A DNA stretch of 64,000 bases from Rudanella lutea DSM 19387 (lineage in GTDB: Bacteria; Bacteroidota; Bacteroidia; Cytophagales; Spirosomataceae). The stretch lies in NCBI RefSeq assembly GCF_000383955.1, contig NZ_KB913013.1, forward strand, positions 477,694 through 541,693, written 5' to 3'. Under the pieces are notes generated by a model that searched no databases, was not told the DNA's origin, and was given only the letters and a program-made list of their open reading frames with translations. Shown here in pieces: positions 9,411-17,555 of this stretch. Made by a program: the position numbers and the translations under genes. How positions within the stretch are numbered: the first letter of the stretch is position 1; each line of letters opens with the position of its first letter.

Positions 9411-10055
9411 ATGAAAGTAAACGATTCATCCATTCCTTCCCCCGAGCTTAGCACAGCAGACCGGATTATCGAGGCTGCTATGGCCTTGTTTTTCCGGTAT
9501 GGCTATAGCCGGGTTGTAGTCGATGATATTGTGCGGGAACTGGCAATCAGTAAAAAAACGGTGTATAATCATTTCGGGGGAAAATCCGAGATTCTCAACG
9601 CTGGCATCGACCGATTTGCCCGGCGGTTTCAGCAACGCGCCGACGAGATTGTCGACAACGTTGACCTGTCGCTCCGGCAAAAGTTAAATGCTTATTTACA
9701 GCATATTGGCGAAAGTTTTTCACGCGTTTCAAAAGATTTCTGGGAAGATCTAAAACGCTCTGAGCCAACCGCATACCGACGAACCGTTGACTTCCGGCGT
9801 GACATGCAGCTTCGGTATTTGACCCAACTGGTTGAAGAGGGAGTTCGGGTTGGGTATATCCGGAATGATGAGTCGCGCAATTTGGCCATTATTATGTTTA
9901 TCAGCACAGTTGGCCAATTGACGGATGCCGATTTTCTGGGGCAATTCCCCGACGATATTACCCGCTCCATTCCGGCTACCACCACCGAACGCATTGATCA
10001 GGTGCTGAGCATTTTGTTACGGGGTATCCTGACTGATAAATTCTATCAGGAATAG
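9411..10055 (+). CDS. TetR/AcrR-family transcriptional regulator
   Basis: Probable repressor of the efflux genes that follow. 214 residues from the ATG at 9411; an upstream in-frame ATG at 9333 would add a leader unlike the family. The N-terminal TetR helix-turn-helix is clear: TADRIIEAAMALFFRYGYSR, then VVVDDIVRELAISKKTVYNHFGGKSEIL (about residues 15-62). The C-terminal ligand domain is helical and unspecific. It lies 58 bases before the TolC gene on the same strand, so it is likely autoregulatory and drug- or metabolite-responsive (inference). Confidence 0.92.
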   Translation: MKVNDSSIPSPELSTADRIIEAAMALFFRYGYSRVVVDDIVRELAISKKTVYNHFGGKSEILNAGIDRFARRFQQRADEIVDNVDLSLRQKLNAYLQHIGESFSRVSKDFWEDLKRSEPTAYRRTVDFRRDMQLRYLTQLVEEGVRVGYIRNDESRNLAIIMFISTVGQLTDADFLGQFPDDITRSIPATTTERIDQVLSILLRGILTDKFYQE

Positions 10056-10113
10056 CCTCTATTTTTTTAGCCCGATGGAAACCTAAAAAACATAAAAAGT
10101 GTAATTAATACAA

Positions 10114-11445
10114 ATGAAACCGAAACCAATATTCGCTTTTCTGCTGGGGTTGAGCCTGTCAAACGGGAGTATGGCGCAACCGACGCCCCCAACCCGGCAA
10201 ATGCTTATGGAGCAGGCTCTGAACAAGAGCTACGCCCTGGCCAACAATACCGCTGAGCAACGTAAAGTGCAGTTGGAGAAACAGGCGCTCAAAAATGCGT
10301 ATCTGCCCGAGCTTACCCTCAACCCGACCTACACGCACCTCGACCGCGATATTTCAATTACGGTACCTCGCCTGCCGTACCAGCCCCTGCCCAAAGAGGT
10401 GTACAGTGGCCCGTACGAGTTTAGTCAGCAATTGCAGCCGCGTAACATTCTGAAGGCCACCGCGCAAGCCAATATGCTCCTGTTCTCAGGCACCAAAATT
10501 CCGACACTATACAAAGCCCTGTCGTTCAAGCAACAGGCCGTGCAGGCCATAGCCGATAAAGACCGCATGGCCGTGATTCGCGATGTGGCTTTAGCCTACG
10601 ATCAACTGGCTCTCATTGCGCAGTCGGAACGGGTACTCGACGAAGCCGACAAGCGCCTGGCCGAAGGAGTCCGGTTTATCAATAAAGCCGTTAAAGAAGG
10701 TCTGGCGACGCCGTATGACCGCAGCAAAGTCGAACTGGCCGTGCAGGATTTGGCCGCCAAACGCGTCGATCTGAACGGCAAACGTCAGTTAGCGTTGGCC
10801 CGACTTACCCAACTGACTGGCACGCCCGCGGATCAGCTGGCGGGTATCCGCCCCGAACTGACGCGTCTCGTAGCCGACACCGTATCCAGCTCAGTCGAGA
10901 ACCGGCCCGAACTAAAATCACTGGCCCTGGCAAGCGAAGCTACCCGGTACCGCCAAAAAGCAACTCTGGCAGCCTACCTGCCGCAGGTTTACGCATTCGG
11001 CAAAAACGAACTGTATCGAAAAGACCTCTCGGCCATTGAACCGTACTGGTATGTGGGCGTAGGCGTTCGCTGGACGTTGTTCGACCGGTTTACGGCCCGC
11101 ACCGAGCGCCGAACCGCCGAACAGGACCTGCTCATTGCCCAGAATAACCTCGATCAAACCCGCGACTTATTGACGCTCAACCTTCAAAAAACGCAAACGG
11201 AGCTGCTCACAGCCAATCAGTTGGCCGATGTGGCAACCCAAAAAGTGACGCTGGCCCGCAAGGCGCTCGACATTGCGACCAAACAGTACGAGCAGGGCCT
11301 GATCCGCATTACGGAACGGCTCGAAGCCGAAACCGACTACCAGAAAGCCGAACTCGACTACGCACAGGCAGTAGCCAATCAGCGGGCGGCTCAGGTCGGG
11401 CAGCTCGAAGCAACTGGTACGTTAACCATCGCCGACATACGCTAA
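10114..11445 (+). CDS. TolC-family outer-membrane efflux protein
   Basis: Outer-membrane channel of a tripartite exporter, 443 residues, with a signal peptide ending MAQ (about residue 21). It shows the two repeated coiled-coil halves of the OEP family: NTAEQRKVQLEKQALKNAYLPELTL near the N-terminus and LASEATRYRQKATLAAYLPQVYAFG in the middle, plus the conserved VGVGVRWTLFDRF strand and long Ala/Gln-rich helices. First structural gene of the tetR-tolC-hlyD-permease unit. Confidence 0.92.
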   Translation: MKPKPIFAFLLGLSLSNGSMAQPTPPTRQMLMEQALNKSYALANNTAEQRKVQLEKQALKNAYLPELTLNPTYTHLDRDISITVPRLPYQPLPKEVYSGPYEFSQQLQPRNILKATAQANMLLFSGTKIPTLYKALSFKQQAVQAIADKDRMAVIRDVALAYDQLALIAQSERVLDEADKRLAEGVRFINKAVKEGLATPYDRSKVELAVQDLAAKRVDLNGKRQLALARLTQLTGTPADQLAGIRPELTRLVADTVSSSVENRPELKSLALASEATRYRQKATLAAYLPQVYAFGKNELYRKDLSAIEPYWYVGVGVRWTLFDRFTARTERRTAEQDLLIAQNNLDQTRDLLTLNLQKTQTELLTANQLADVATQKVTLARKALDIATKQYEQGLIRITERLEAETDYQKAELDYAQAVANQRAAQVGQLEATGTLTIADIR

Positions 11446-11499
11446 TCACACATTCCGTTTTTACATCTGGCCCAGAGCCAGTACAACCAATCAAATACC

Positions 11500-12468
11500 A
11501 TGAAACCGTATTTTTTGCCTATTCTGAGCCTCTTCACCCTTTCGCTCACGAGTTGCCAACCCGAGCAACCCCGCACCGACGAGCTGGAGGGAAAAGTGAA
11601 AAAAGAGACCGTTGGCGTAACGGCCAAAGTCCCCGGCCGCATCACCCAACTCTTAGTAAAAGAAGGGGATGTGGTTACGAAAGGGCAAGTTGTAGCCCGG
11701 ATCGACATTCCCGAAGCCGAGGCCAAACTGCTGCAGGCACAGGGGGCTTTCACCTCGGCAAAGGCGCAATACGAAATGGCGTTGCGTGGGGCTACCCCCA
11801 ACGAGCGTCGGCAGGCCGATGCCGCTCTCACAGCCGCCCGCGAACAGGCCGACTTAGCCGAAAAAAGCTTTAAACGAGTGCAACACATGTACCAGGACTC
11901 GCTTATTTCGGCTCAGCAGTACGACGAAATGCTGGCCAAATATGGGTCGGCACGGGCGCAGCTGAACGGTACACAGGCCAAGCGTGACGAAGTGGATGGG
12001 CGGATTCGGGCCGAGCGGATTCGGATGGCATACGGGGATATGCTCCGGGCCGAAGGAGCCCTGAAAGAGGTACAGGCGGCCATTCGGGAAAAAGTCATTG
12101 TGGCTCCGCAGGCAATGACCATCGAGAGTATCAGCCTGCACGAAGGCGAATTGGCTCCGGCGGGTTATACGGTGATGACCGGCTACGATAATAGCCGCAC
12201 CTATTTGCGGTTCACAGTGAGCGAGAAAGAGGTTGGCCCCTTCCAAAAAGGTCAGGTTTACACCGTTAAACTGCCCTACGCGCCTGACCAATCGGTAACG
12301 GCCCGACTGGTGACGGTCAAGGAATTGAGCGCTTATGCAGCCCGCACCACCAGCTATCCAGCGTATGAGCTGGGCGAGGCTACCTACGAACTCAAACTCA
12401 TCCCGACCGATCCTAACCAACAGGACAAGCTCTTATCCAATCAGACGGTGCTGTTGCCCCGTCGTTAA
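11500..12468 (+). CDS. HlyD-family membrane-fusion (periplasmic adaptor) lipoprotein
   Basis: Adaptor joining the inner-membrane permease to TolC. 322 residues with lipobox LTSC (Cys near residue 19). The biotinyl-lipoyl half-motifs are visible: VGVTAKVPGRITQLLVKEGD with KGQVVARIDIPEA near the N-terminus, and VIVAPQAMTIESISLHEGEL after the coiled-coil hairpin (about residues 95-190). The C-terminus ends abruptly in NQTVLLPRR. It is separated from the permease gene by only 11 bases, so they are co-transcribed. Confidence 0.9.
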   Translation: MKPYFLPILSLFTLSLTSCQPEQPRTDELEGKVKKETVGVTAKVPGRITQLLVKEGDVVTKGQVVARIDIPEAEAKLLQAQGAFTSAKAQYEMALRGATPNERRQADAALTAAREQADLAEKSFKRVQHMYQDSLISAQQYDEMLAKYGSARAQLNGTQAKRDEVDGRIRAERIRMAYGDMLRAEGALKEVQAAIREKVIVAPQAMTIESISLHEGELAPAGYTVMTGYDNSRTYLRFTVSEKEVGPFQKGQVYTVKLPYAPDQSVTARLVTVKELSAYAARTTSYPAYELGEATYELKLIPTDPNQQDKLLSNQTVLLPRR

Positions 12469-12479
12469 TCGACACCCAC

Positions 12480-13670
12480 ATGAAAGCCTTTTTTAATCTT
12501 TTTCTCCGCGAGTTTCGTCAGTTCTCGCGCAACGGGGTCGCGATGGCAGTGTTTCTGGGCGGCCCGGTGGTATTCGGGTTGCTGGTGGGATACACGTACA
12601 CCAACGCGACTGTGCGCAATCTGCCGGTTGCGATTGTCGATCTGAACGGCTCGGCACTGAGCGATAAAGTAGTCGATGCCCTCGGTGACACCCCTACTCT
12701 CCAGATCAAAACCGTTTTTCGGGACGAGGTGGCCGCCCGCAAGGCGTTTGCTACAGGCACTTACGAAGCAGTGGTCACGATTCCGGCCGGCTTTGAAGGC
12801 GACGTACAACAGCGCCGGACACCCGAAATCCAGGTCGACCTCAATATGGCCAACATCCTGACGGCCAACTTTGTATCCCGGGCTGTGCAAACTACCCTGT
12901 CGACACTCAACGCCGGCATCGAAATCGAAGGCCTGATGAAACGGGGGGTACCCGCTCTGGAAGCCCGCAATCTGTTTCAGGCATTTAGCATCAACAACAC
13001 CCGCTACTTCAACCCGTCGGGCAACTACGGCTACTACATGCTGCCGGGCGTTACGGGGGCAATTGTCCAGCAGGTTTTTTTACTGGTACTGGCGCTCGCA
13101 TTTAGCAAAGAATTTGAAGAAAACACCTTTGAGGAGGTGACTGAGCAAACCCGTTGGTCGGGGGTGGTGCTGCTGGCCAAAACACTGCCGTACTGGCTCA
13201 TGGGAGCGGGCGTGTGGGCGTTTGTGCTGGGAATTCTGTTCCCACTGTTTCGACTACCCGGCTTCGGGTCGACCTCGGCCCTGCTTGTGCTCGTTGCGGC
13301 TTTTACGCTCGCCTTAACGGGGCTGGGTATCCTGGTTAGCATTTTGATTCCGAACCAGTTGCGTGCCACCGAAATCCTGATGATTCTGGCCACCCCGGCC
13401 TTCATTATCAGCGGTTACTCGTGGCCTGCAAGTCAGATGCCGGTTTTTCTGCAACAGGTAGCTCAGGCGATTCCGCTGACGCACTACCTGAGCGCACTCC
13501 GTAGTGTCTATTTTCTGGGAGCGCCCCTATCGAGTATCCACCCGCAGGTACTTATCTTAACCCTGTACGGTATCGGAACCCTATTGCTCGCCTGGGCGGC
13601 TCTGTGGTGGAAAATGCGGAAACAAGAGCCGGTTGTGGTGGAAACGGTGGACGATTATCAACTAATGTAA
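12480..13670 (+). CDS. ABC-2 type transporter permease (ABC2_membrane_3, YhgE/YbhR-like)
   Basis: Inner-membrane permease, 396 residues. One N-terminal helix (VAMAVFLGGPVVFGLLVGYTY) is followed by a large extracytoplasmic domain (about residues 45-180) and five further helices including VFLLVLALAFSKEFEENTFEE and ILMILATPAFIISGYSWP, the typical ABC-2 end with LTHYLSALRSVYFLG. Homologues usually occur with a nucleotide-binding subunit and often a second permease. Neither is encoded here: the unit ends at this gene and the next gene is convergent. Confidence 0.88.
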   Translation: MKAFFNLFLREFRQFSRNGVAMAVFLGGPVVFGLLVGYTYTNATVRNLPVAIVDLNGSALSDKVVDALGDTPTLQIKTVFRDEVAARKAFATGTYEAVVTIPAGFEGDVQQRRTPEIQVDLNMANILTANFVSRAVQTTLSTLNAGIEIEGLMKRGVPALEARNLFQAFSINNTRYFNPSGNYGYYMLPGVTGAIVQQVFLLVLALAFSKEFEENTFEEVTEQTRWSGVVLLAKTLPYWLMGAGVWAFVLGILFPLFRLPGFGSTSALLVLVAAFTLALTGLGILVSILIPNQLRATEILMILATPAFIISGYSWPASQMPVFLQQVAQAIPLTHYLSALRSVYFLGAPLSSIHPQVLILTLYGIGTLLLAWAALWWKMRKQEPVVVETVDDYQLM

Positions 13671-13700
13671 GCTATGAAAATAGCTGACGCACAGGACCAA

Positions 13701-13761
13701 TTCGACAGGCTCAGCCTGGCTACAAAAGTAGAGGGTCTCCAGTCAGCCTGAGCCTGTCGAA
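13701..13761. repeat. REP-like inverted repeat (TTCGACAGGCTCAG arms)
   Basis: Perfect 14-base arms, TTCGACAGGCTCAG (13701-13714) and its complement (13748-13761), around a 33-base loop. It follows the ABC permease gene in a convergent intergenic region. The arm resembles a short palindromic repeat that I recall from many unrelated bacterial genomes; that comparison is from memory and unchecked. Confidence 0.7.
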
Positions 13762-13806
13762 GGCCCAGGTCGCACCGGCGCACCGGTCAGCAACTTTTTT
13801 ATTGAC

Positions 13807-13863
13807 GTTAGATACTGGACACCAGACTTCGTACGGAAAATAGTCTCCCATCCAGTATCTAAC
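13807..13863. repeat. Iterated-word hairpin, family D (GTTAGATACTGGA arms)
   Basis: Perfect 13-base arms (13807-13819 and 13851-13863) enclose a 31-base loop, 14 bases from the stop codon of the oxidoreductase gene. Words resemble the larger family D elements at 30572-30673 and 47396-47496. It could act as a bidirectional terminator between convergent genes. Confidence 0.7.
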
Positions 13864-13876
13864 CACCTACCCTCTA

Positions 13877-15043
13877 TTATTTCTTATATGATACCAGCTG
13901 CGCCTGTTTCTGGGCTTTCAGGGCCAGTTCGGTTGCCAGGAAACAATGCGTCTGCGACATAGCCGTTTCGGTTCGGTTCAGCACATCGTCGACCAATTGG
14001 GTGCCGTATGGCAAAGGCTCGTTGGTGCAGTCGATGTAGCGGGTTTCCTTATGGTCGGTCAGAAACAGGTGATTGCCACCCGACCGGCCACCGATGTCGA
14101 TATTCTTCCGAATTTCAATGTAGCCATCCGTACCCAATACGGTCAGACGGCCGTCGCCCCAGGTTTTCAGGCCGTCGGGCGTAAACCAATCGACCCGAAT
14201 GTAACCCATACCCCCGTTGCCCCGCAACATGGCATCGCCAAAATCTTCAAAACCGGGGTACTGTGGAAAATGCACGTTGCCCACCTGCGAGGTCACCACA
14301 TCAGCCTGTGTGGAGCCCGTGAAATACAGAAACTGATCGAACTGGTGCGAGCCAATGTCGCAAATGATACCCCCGAAGCGCTTTTTATCGAAAAACCACT
14401 CGGGCCGCGACTTCAGGTTTAGCCGGTGCGGCCCCAGCCCGATGGTCTGAATCACCTGCCCAATGGCCCCATCTTTCACCATCTGAGCAGCCTTCACCGT
14501 AGCCCGGTTTTCGAGCCGCTCGCTGTACATGATGGAGTAAATCCGCTTGGTTTCCTTCTGCACCCGCCGAACCTCGGCCAATTGACTCAGCGATGTGATA
14601 CCGGGCTTGTCGACCATGTAATCCTTACCGGCTTTCATCACCCGAATGCCGAGCGGAGCCCGTTCGTCGGGGATGGCCGCGCTCAAAATAAGCTGAATGG
14701 TGGAGTCCTGAAGAATTTCGTCTTCCGTGCGGGCCTGTTTGGCGTTTGGATGACGTTTGGCAAACTCGGCCGCTAATGCTGGTTCTTTGGCATAAAATGC
14801 CACCAACTCACCCCCACCGCGCACCACGGCCTCTACCTGCCCGTAGATATGCCCGTGATTGAGCCCAATCACCGAAAACCGAATCCGGTTGGCCCGTTTG
14901 GTGGTATCGTGAATGTAGAACGATGGGGTGCTTATGGGTGTTCCGGCCGATAGGCTCGGCACAGCCGGCGCCAAAACCAGCCCGGCAGCTGTGCTAATCG
15001 ATTCTTTCAGAAACCGACGACGGTTCGCGTGAATTTCGGTCAT
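13877..15043 (-). CDS. Tat-exported Gfo/Idh/MocA-family oxidoreductase
   Basis: NAD(P)-dependent sugar- or cyclitol-type dehydrogenase fold, 388 residues. It starts with a twin-arginine signal (NRRRFLKES, residues 7-15, then STAAGLVLAPAVPSLSAG), so it is exported folded with its cofactor. The Rossmann region reads IRFSVIGLNHGHIYGQVEAVV, with glycines less canonical than GxGxxG. The family motif DYMVDKPGI holds the Asp-Lys-Pro expected near the active site, and the alpha/beta domain contains GGIICDIGSHQFDQFLYFTG with its conserved His. Single gene, substrate unknown. Confidence 0.9.
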   Translation of the reverse strand: MTEIHANRRRFLKESISTAAGLVLAPAVPSLSAGTPISTPSFYIHDTTKRANRIRFSVIGLNHGHIYGQVEAVVRGGGELVAFYAKEPALAAEFAKRHPNAKQARTEDEILQDSTIQLILSAAIPDERAPLGIRVMKAGKDYMVDKPGITSLSQLAEVRRVQKETKRIYSIMYSERLENRATVKAAQMVKDGAIGQVIQTIGLGPHRLNLKSRPEWFFDKKRFGGIICDIGSHQFDQFLYFTGSTQADVVTSQVGNVHFPQYPGFEDFGDAMLRGNGGMGYIRVDWFTPDGLKTWGDGRLTVLGTDGYIEIRKNIDIGGRSGGNHLFLTDHKETRYIDCTNEPLPYGTQLVDDVLNRTETAMSQTHCFLATELALKAQKQAQLVSYKK

Positions 15044-15186
15044 ATTGTGGGTAAACGAATGCAGGTTACGTGTAGCGATTCATTGGGCGTACTCCCACGC
15101 TATAACCGGCTAACGGCCAAAATTTACCCATTTGAGTAAGGATGAAGCATGTGTTTGAGAAGGGAGAACCCAAAAACACGCCCTCT

Positions 15187-15290
15187 AACTACACTTTGAC
15201 ATGAAAAAGCCCCAAATTTCGCTGATTTGGGGCTTTTAGACTACGCGTCGCGGACTGCGCGTCGCGGTAGGAAGTAGCAGACTTAAAACT
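15187..15290. repeat. Decayed duplicate of the tRNA 3' end plus terminator
   Basis: A 31-base sequence at 15187-15217 is identical to 15338-15368. Both copies continue into a similar hairpin (15209-15233, perfect 9-base stem, A-run on one side and T-run on the other). About 35 bases further on, TAGGAAGTAGC at 15268-15278 repeats the 3' end of the tRNA-Val gene, followed by a diverged T-arm. Between them CGCGTCGCGG occurs twice. This looks like a tandem duplication of terminator and tRNA 3' end in which one copy has decayed. Confidence 0.65.
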
Positions 15291-15354
15291 GTGGAACTAA
15301 ATCAACTACACCTATAATGGCTTGTATCTACACTTTCAACTACACTTTGACATG

Positions 15355-15389
15355 AAAAAGCCCCAAATCTGGCTGATTTAGGGCTTTTT
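15355..15389 (-). terminator. Intrinsic terminator of the tRNA-Val gene (bidirectional)
   Basis: Arms 15360-15369 and 15375-15384 pair with one non-Watson-Crick position around a 5-base loop. The stem is flanked by five A residues on one side and five T residues on the other, so it reads as a terminator on both strands. It begins two bases after the tRNA discriminator base on the minus strand. Confidence 0.8.
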
Positions 15390-15390
15390 G

Positions 15391-15465
15391 TAGGAAGTAG
15401 CGGGCTCGAACCGCTGACCTCTGCTCTGTCAAAGCAGCGCTCTGAACCAACTGAGCTAACCTCCT
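15391..15465 (-). tRNA. tRNA-Val (anticodon GAC)
   Basis: A 75-base cloverleaf on the minus strand. The acceptor arm AGGAGGT pairs with ACTTCCT (one G-T wobble) and is followed by discriminator A. The D-arm is GCTC...GAGC, the anticodon stem CTGCT/AGCAG closes loop TTGACAG with anticodon GAC, the variable loop is AGGTC, and the T-arm is AGCGG-TTCGAGC-CCGCT. CCA is not encoded. GAC reads GUC/GUU valine codons. Confidence 0.93.
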
Positions 15466-15466
15466 T

Positions 15467-15531
15467 CAACAGTGATCAACGAACAACTACCAGTGAACAG
15501 TGAATTGATCGTTGTTCGTTGATCACTGTTG
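15467..15531. repeat. Long perfect inverted repeat, family E
   Basis: Perfect 21-base arms at 15467-15487 and 15511-15531 around a 23-base loop that itself repeats AGTGAACAGTGAA-type words. It fills the gap between the tRNA 5' end and the MFS stop codon. It could end transcription of the MFS gene; no T-run follows on the minus strand. Confidence 0.8.
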
Positions 15532-15548
15532 GTTGCTCGGGGGCAAAA

Positions 15549-16880
15549 CTACAAAACTTCCTCTGTTTTCAAGCGCAGGTGGTAGATTTTTTGCGACGGA
15601 ATACGCCACAACAAAAGCAATCCAACCACAAACAGAACCAGTAGCGCCAGCACACTGTTGCGCATACTGCCTGTGAGTTGCTCCACCAAACCGTACACCA
15701 GTGTACCCAATACGATAGACAACTTTTCGGTAACATCGTAAAAACTGAAGAATGAGGCCGTGTCGGCGGTATCGGCCGGAATCAGCTTCGAATAGGTCGA
15801 GCGGGAGAGCGATTGTACCCCGCCCATCACCAGGCCTACAATGCCCGCCAGGATGAAAAACTGAGTTTGGGTCTGTACCAGATAAGCCGCCCAGCAGATC
15901 CCAATCCAGATCCCAACGGCCACCATCAGGGCGTAAATATTTCCCCATCGCTCCGACAGTCGGGCAAACGCATAAGCCCCCGGAATAGCCACCAGCTGAA
16001 TCAGCAAAATAGTAGTAATTAAAGCGCTCGACTCCATTTTCAGCTCGTCGCTGGCAAAGATGGTGGCCACGTACATCACCGTCTGTACCCCCATGTTATA
16101 CACCGCAAACGACACCAGAAACCGCCGGAGCAATAGCTGTTGCCGCACCTGACCGAGGGTTTTTTGCAGCTCCCGGAAGCCGTTGAAAAACCAGGATCGC
16201 CACGATTCGGTCGCACTTTCGGGGGATTTGCGAATCCCGTCGGGCAGGACCGTAAAGGGAATCTGGGCAAACCCAAACCACCACAAGCCCACCGTCAGAA
16301 ACGCCACGCGCGAGGCCATCCCCTCCGAAATACCACCGAACCAGTCGCCTTTCAGAATCATCAGCAGGTTCAGGATCATCAGCAGCACACTCCCGATGTA
16401 CCCCATCGAAAAACCCCGCGCACTGACCCGGTCAAATTGATCTTCGGTCGCAATTTCGGGTAGGTACGAGTTGTAGAAAACAATACTACCCGCCCAGCCA
16501 ACAAGGCTCCAGCCGAAGCAAAAAACGGCAAACGTCGTGGTGTCTTTCGTAAAAAAGTACAACAAGGCGCAGGCTGCCGAACCCGTGTAGCAAAAGAACT
16601 TCATGAACGCCTTCTTGCGACCGCTATAGTCGGCCAGGGCTGTACAGAACGGGCTTAGCAGAGCCGCCAAGAGCATGGCCGCCGACACGGTGTACGAAAA
16701 TAATACCGAGTTTTTGATCGGGAAACCCAGGAAATTGATCACCGGTCCACCCGATTCGTTCAGGGCCGTAGCGGAAAAGTACACCGGAAAAATACTGGAA
16801 ACAATTACGAGCGAGTGTACCGAATTGGCCCAATCGTACAGTGTCCAGGCCCTGAGAATGCGCGGATTATTCTTTTGCAT
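15549..16880 (-). CDS. MFS transporter, UMF1/Atg22-like family
   Basis: Major-facilitator carrier of the UMF1 type, 443 residues and about 12 transmembrane helices. The N-terminal RAWTLYDWANSVHSLVIVSS is the family signature. The cytoplasmic loop after helix 2 reads ALADYSGRKKAFMKFFCYTG, and later helices include VGIWIGICWAAYLVQTQTQFF and GLVMGGVQSLSRSTYSKLIP. Bacterial substrates are unknown; fungal relatives export amino acids from the vacuole. It stands alone between the tRNA and a small lipoprotein gene, with a family C repeat element just upstream of its start. Confidence 0.9.
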   Translation of the reverse strand: MQKNNPRILRAWTLYDWANSVHSLVIVSSIFPVYFSATALNESGGPVINFLGFPIKNSVLFSYTVSAAMLLAALLSPFCTALADYSGRKKAFMKFFCYTGSAACALLYFFTKDTTTFAVFCFGWSLVGWAGSIVFYNSYLPEIATEDQFDRVSARGFSMGYIGSVLLMILNLLMILKGDWFGGISEGMASRVAFLTVGLWWFGFAQIPFTVLPDGIRKSPESATESWRSWFFNGFRELQKTLGQVRQQLLLRRFLVSFAVYNMGVQTVMYVATIFASDELKMESSALITTILLIQLVAIPGAYAFARLSERWGNIYALMVAVGIWIGICWAAYLVQTQTQFFILAGIVGLVMGGVQSLSRSTYSKLIPADTADTASFFSFYDVTEKLSIVLGTLVYGLVEQLTGSMRNSVLALLVLFVVGLLLLWRIPSQKIYHLRLKTEEVL

Positions 16881-16894
16881 GAAGGAAAAGGGCA

Positions 16895-17022
16895 GTTAAG
16901 TACTGAATCAAAATCAAATGGATAATGGCCAGTGTATAATGAATAATGAACAAGCTTACAATCAGCAAAATAAACCATTATTCATTTTCCATTATGCATT
17001 ATCCACTCTGCATTCACTTAAC
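16895..17022. repeat. Iterated-word hairpin element, family C, with terminal GTTAAGT/ACTTAAC
   Basis: Left end GTTAAGT (16895-16901) and right end ACTTAAC (17016-17022) are inverted repeats. Inside, the left half has ATAATG-type words and the right half the complementary CATTAT-type words, so the element folds as a long imperfect hairpin. It spans nearly exactly from the MFS start codon to the stop of the lipoprotein gene. The left end plus the next 20 bases recur almost unchanged at 30472. Confidence 0.75.
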
Positions 17023-17025
17023 TCC

Positions 17026-17481
17026 TCAGATATTCGGTACAAACACAAGGTTGGCAACCTGTTTGGTGCCGTTCACCTGTACCTGGTCCTGCTGTAAGAT
17101 GAGGGTTTGGCGGGTAAGCTGAATAATTTTGAACTTACCTTTGAAACCAGTCACCTGAATATCGAGCGCCGTGTTGTTGTCCACAAGCGACCAATCGCCC
17201 GCATTGATAATCTGGCGGGTTGTCAGGTTAATGGCCCGTACCACTTTGTTGGTGTTGAACTGAAACAGTAACTCAAACAGAACGGCGGTTTCGAGCCCCA
17301 ACGCCGATTTATTGATTTCTTTGCCCCCCGTATCCGTCACCCGGTCGACTCGCCAGGGGTTGGTGGTGAGCAGCTCGGTCTGACCCGTCTCCGTGACCGG
17401 TGCCGGATCGGTCTCCCGTTTGCATTGGGTAAACAGGCCTATGAGTAGAAAAAGAAGAAAACAACGGGTGAACAGACGCAT
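17026..17481 (-). CDS. Small lipoprotein of unknown function, lipocalin-like
   Basis: 151 residues. A signal peptide with lipobox LFTQC (Cys near residue 20) is followed by a beta-rich domain: TTNPWRVDRVTDTGG, then alternating strands such as NAGDWSLVDNNTALDIQVTG and KIIQLTRQTLILQQDQVQVNG. This layout is seen in the small lipocalin-like lipoproteins common in Bacteroidetes (assignment by general resemblance only). Divergent from the T9SS cargo gene, with 74 bases between the start codons. Confidence 0.7.
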   Translation of the reverse strand: MRLFTRCFLLFLLIGLFTQCKRETDPAPVTETGQTELLTTNPWRVDRVTDTGGKEINKSALGLETAVLFELLFQFNTNKVVRAINLTTRQIINAGDWSLVDNNTALDIQVTGFKGKFKIIQLTRQTLILQQDQVQVNGTKQVANLVFVPNI

Positions 17482-17555
17482 GAAACAGTCAGTTTTTGAT
17501 TTGTAGATGCCAAATTAGCGGTTAATTGATAGATTACGGAAAGGAGAGCCAAAGT

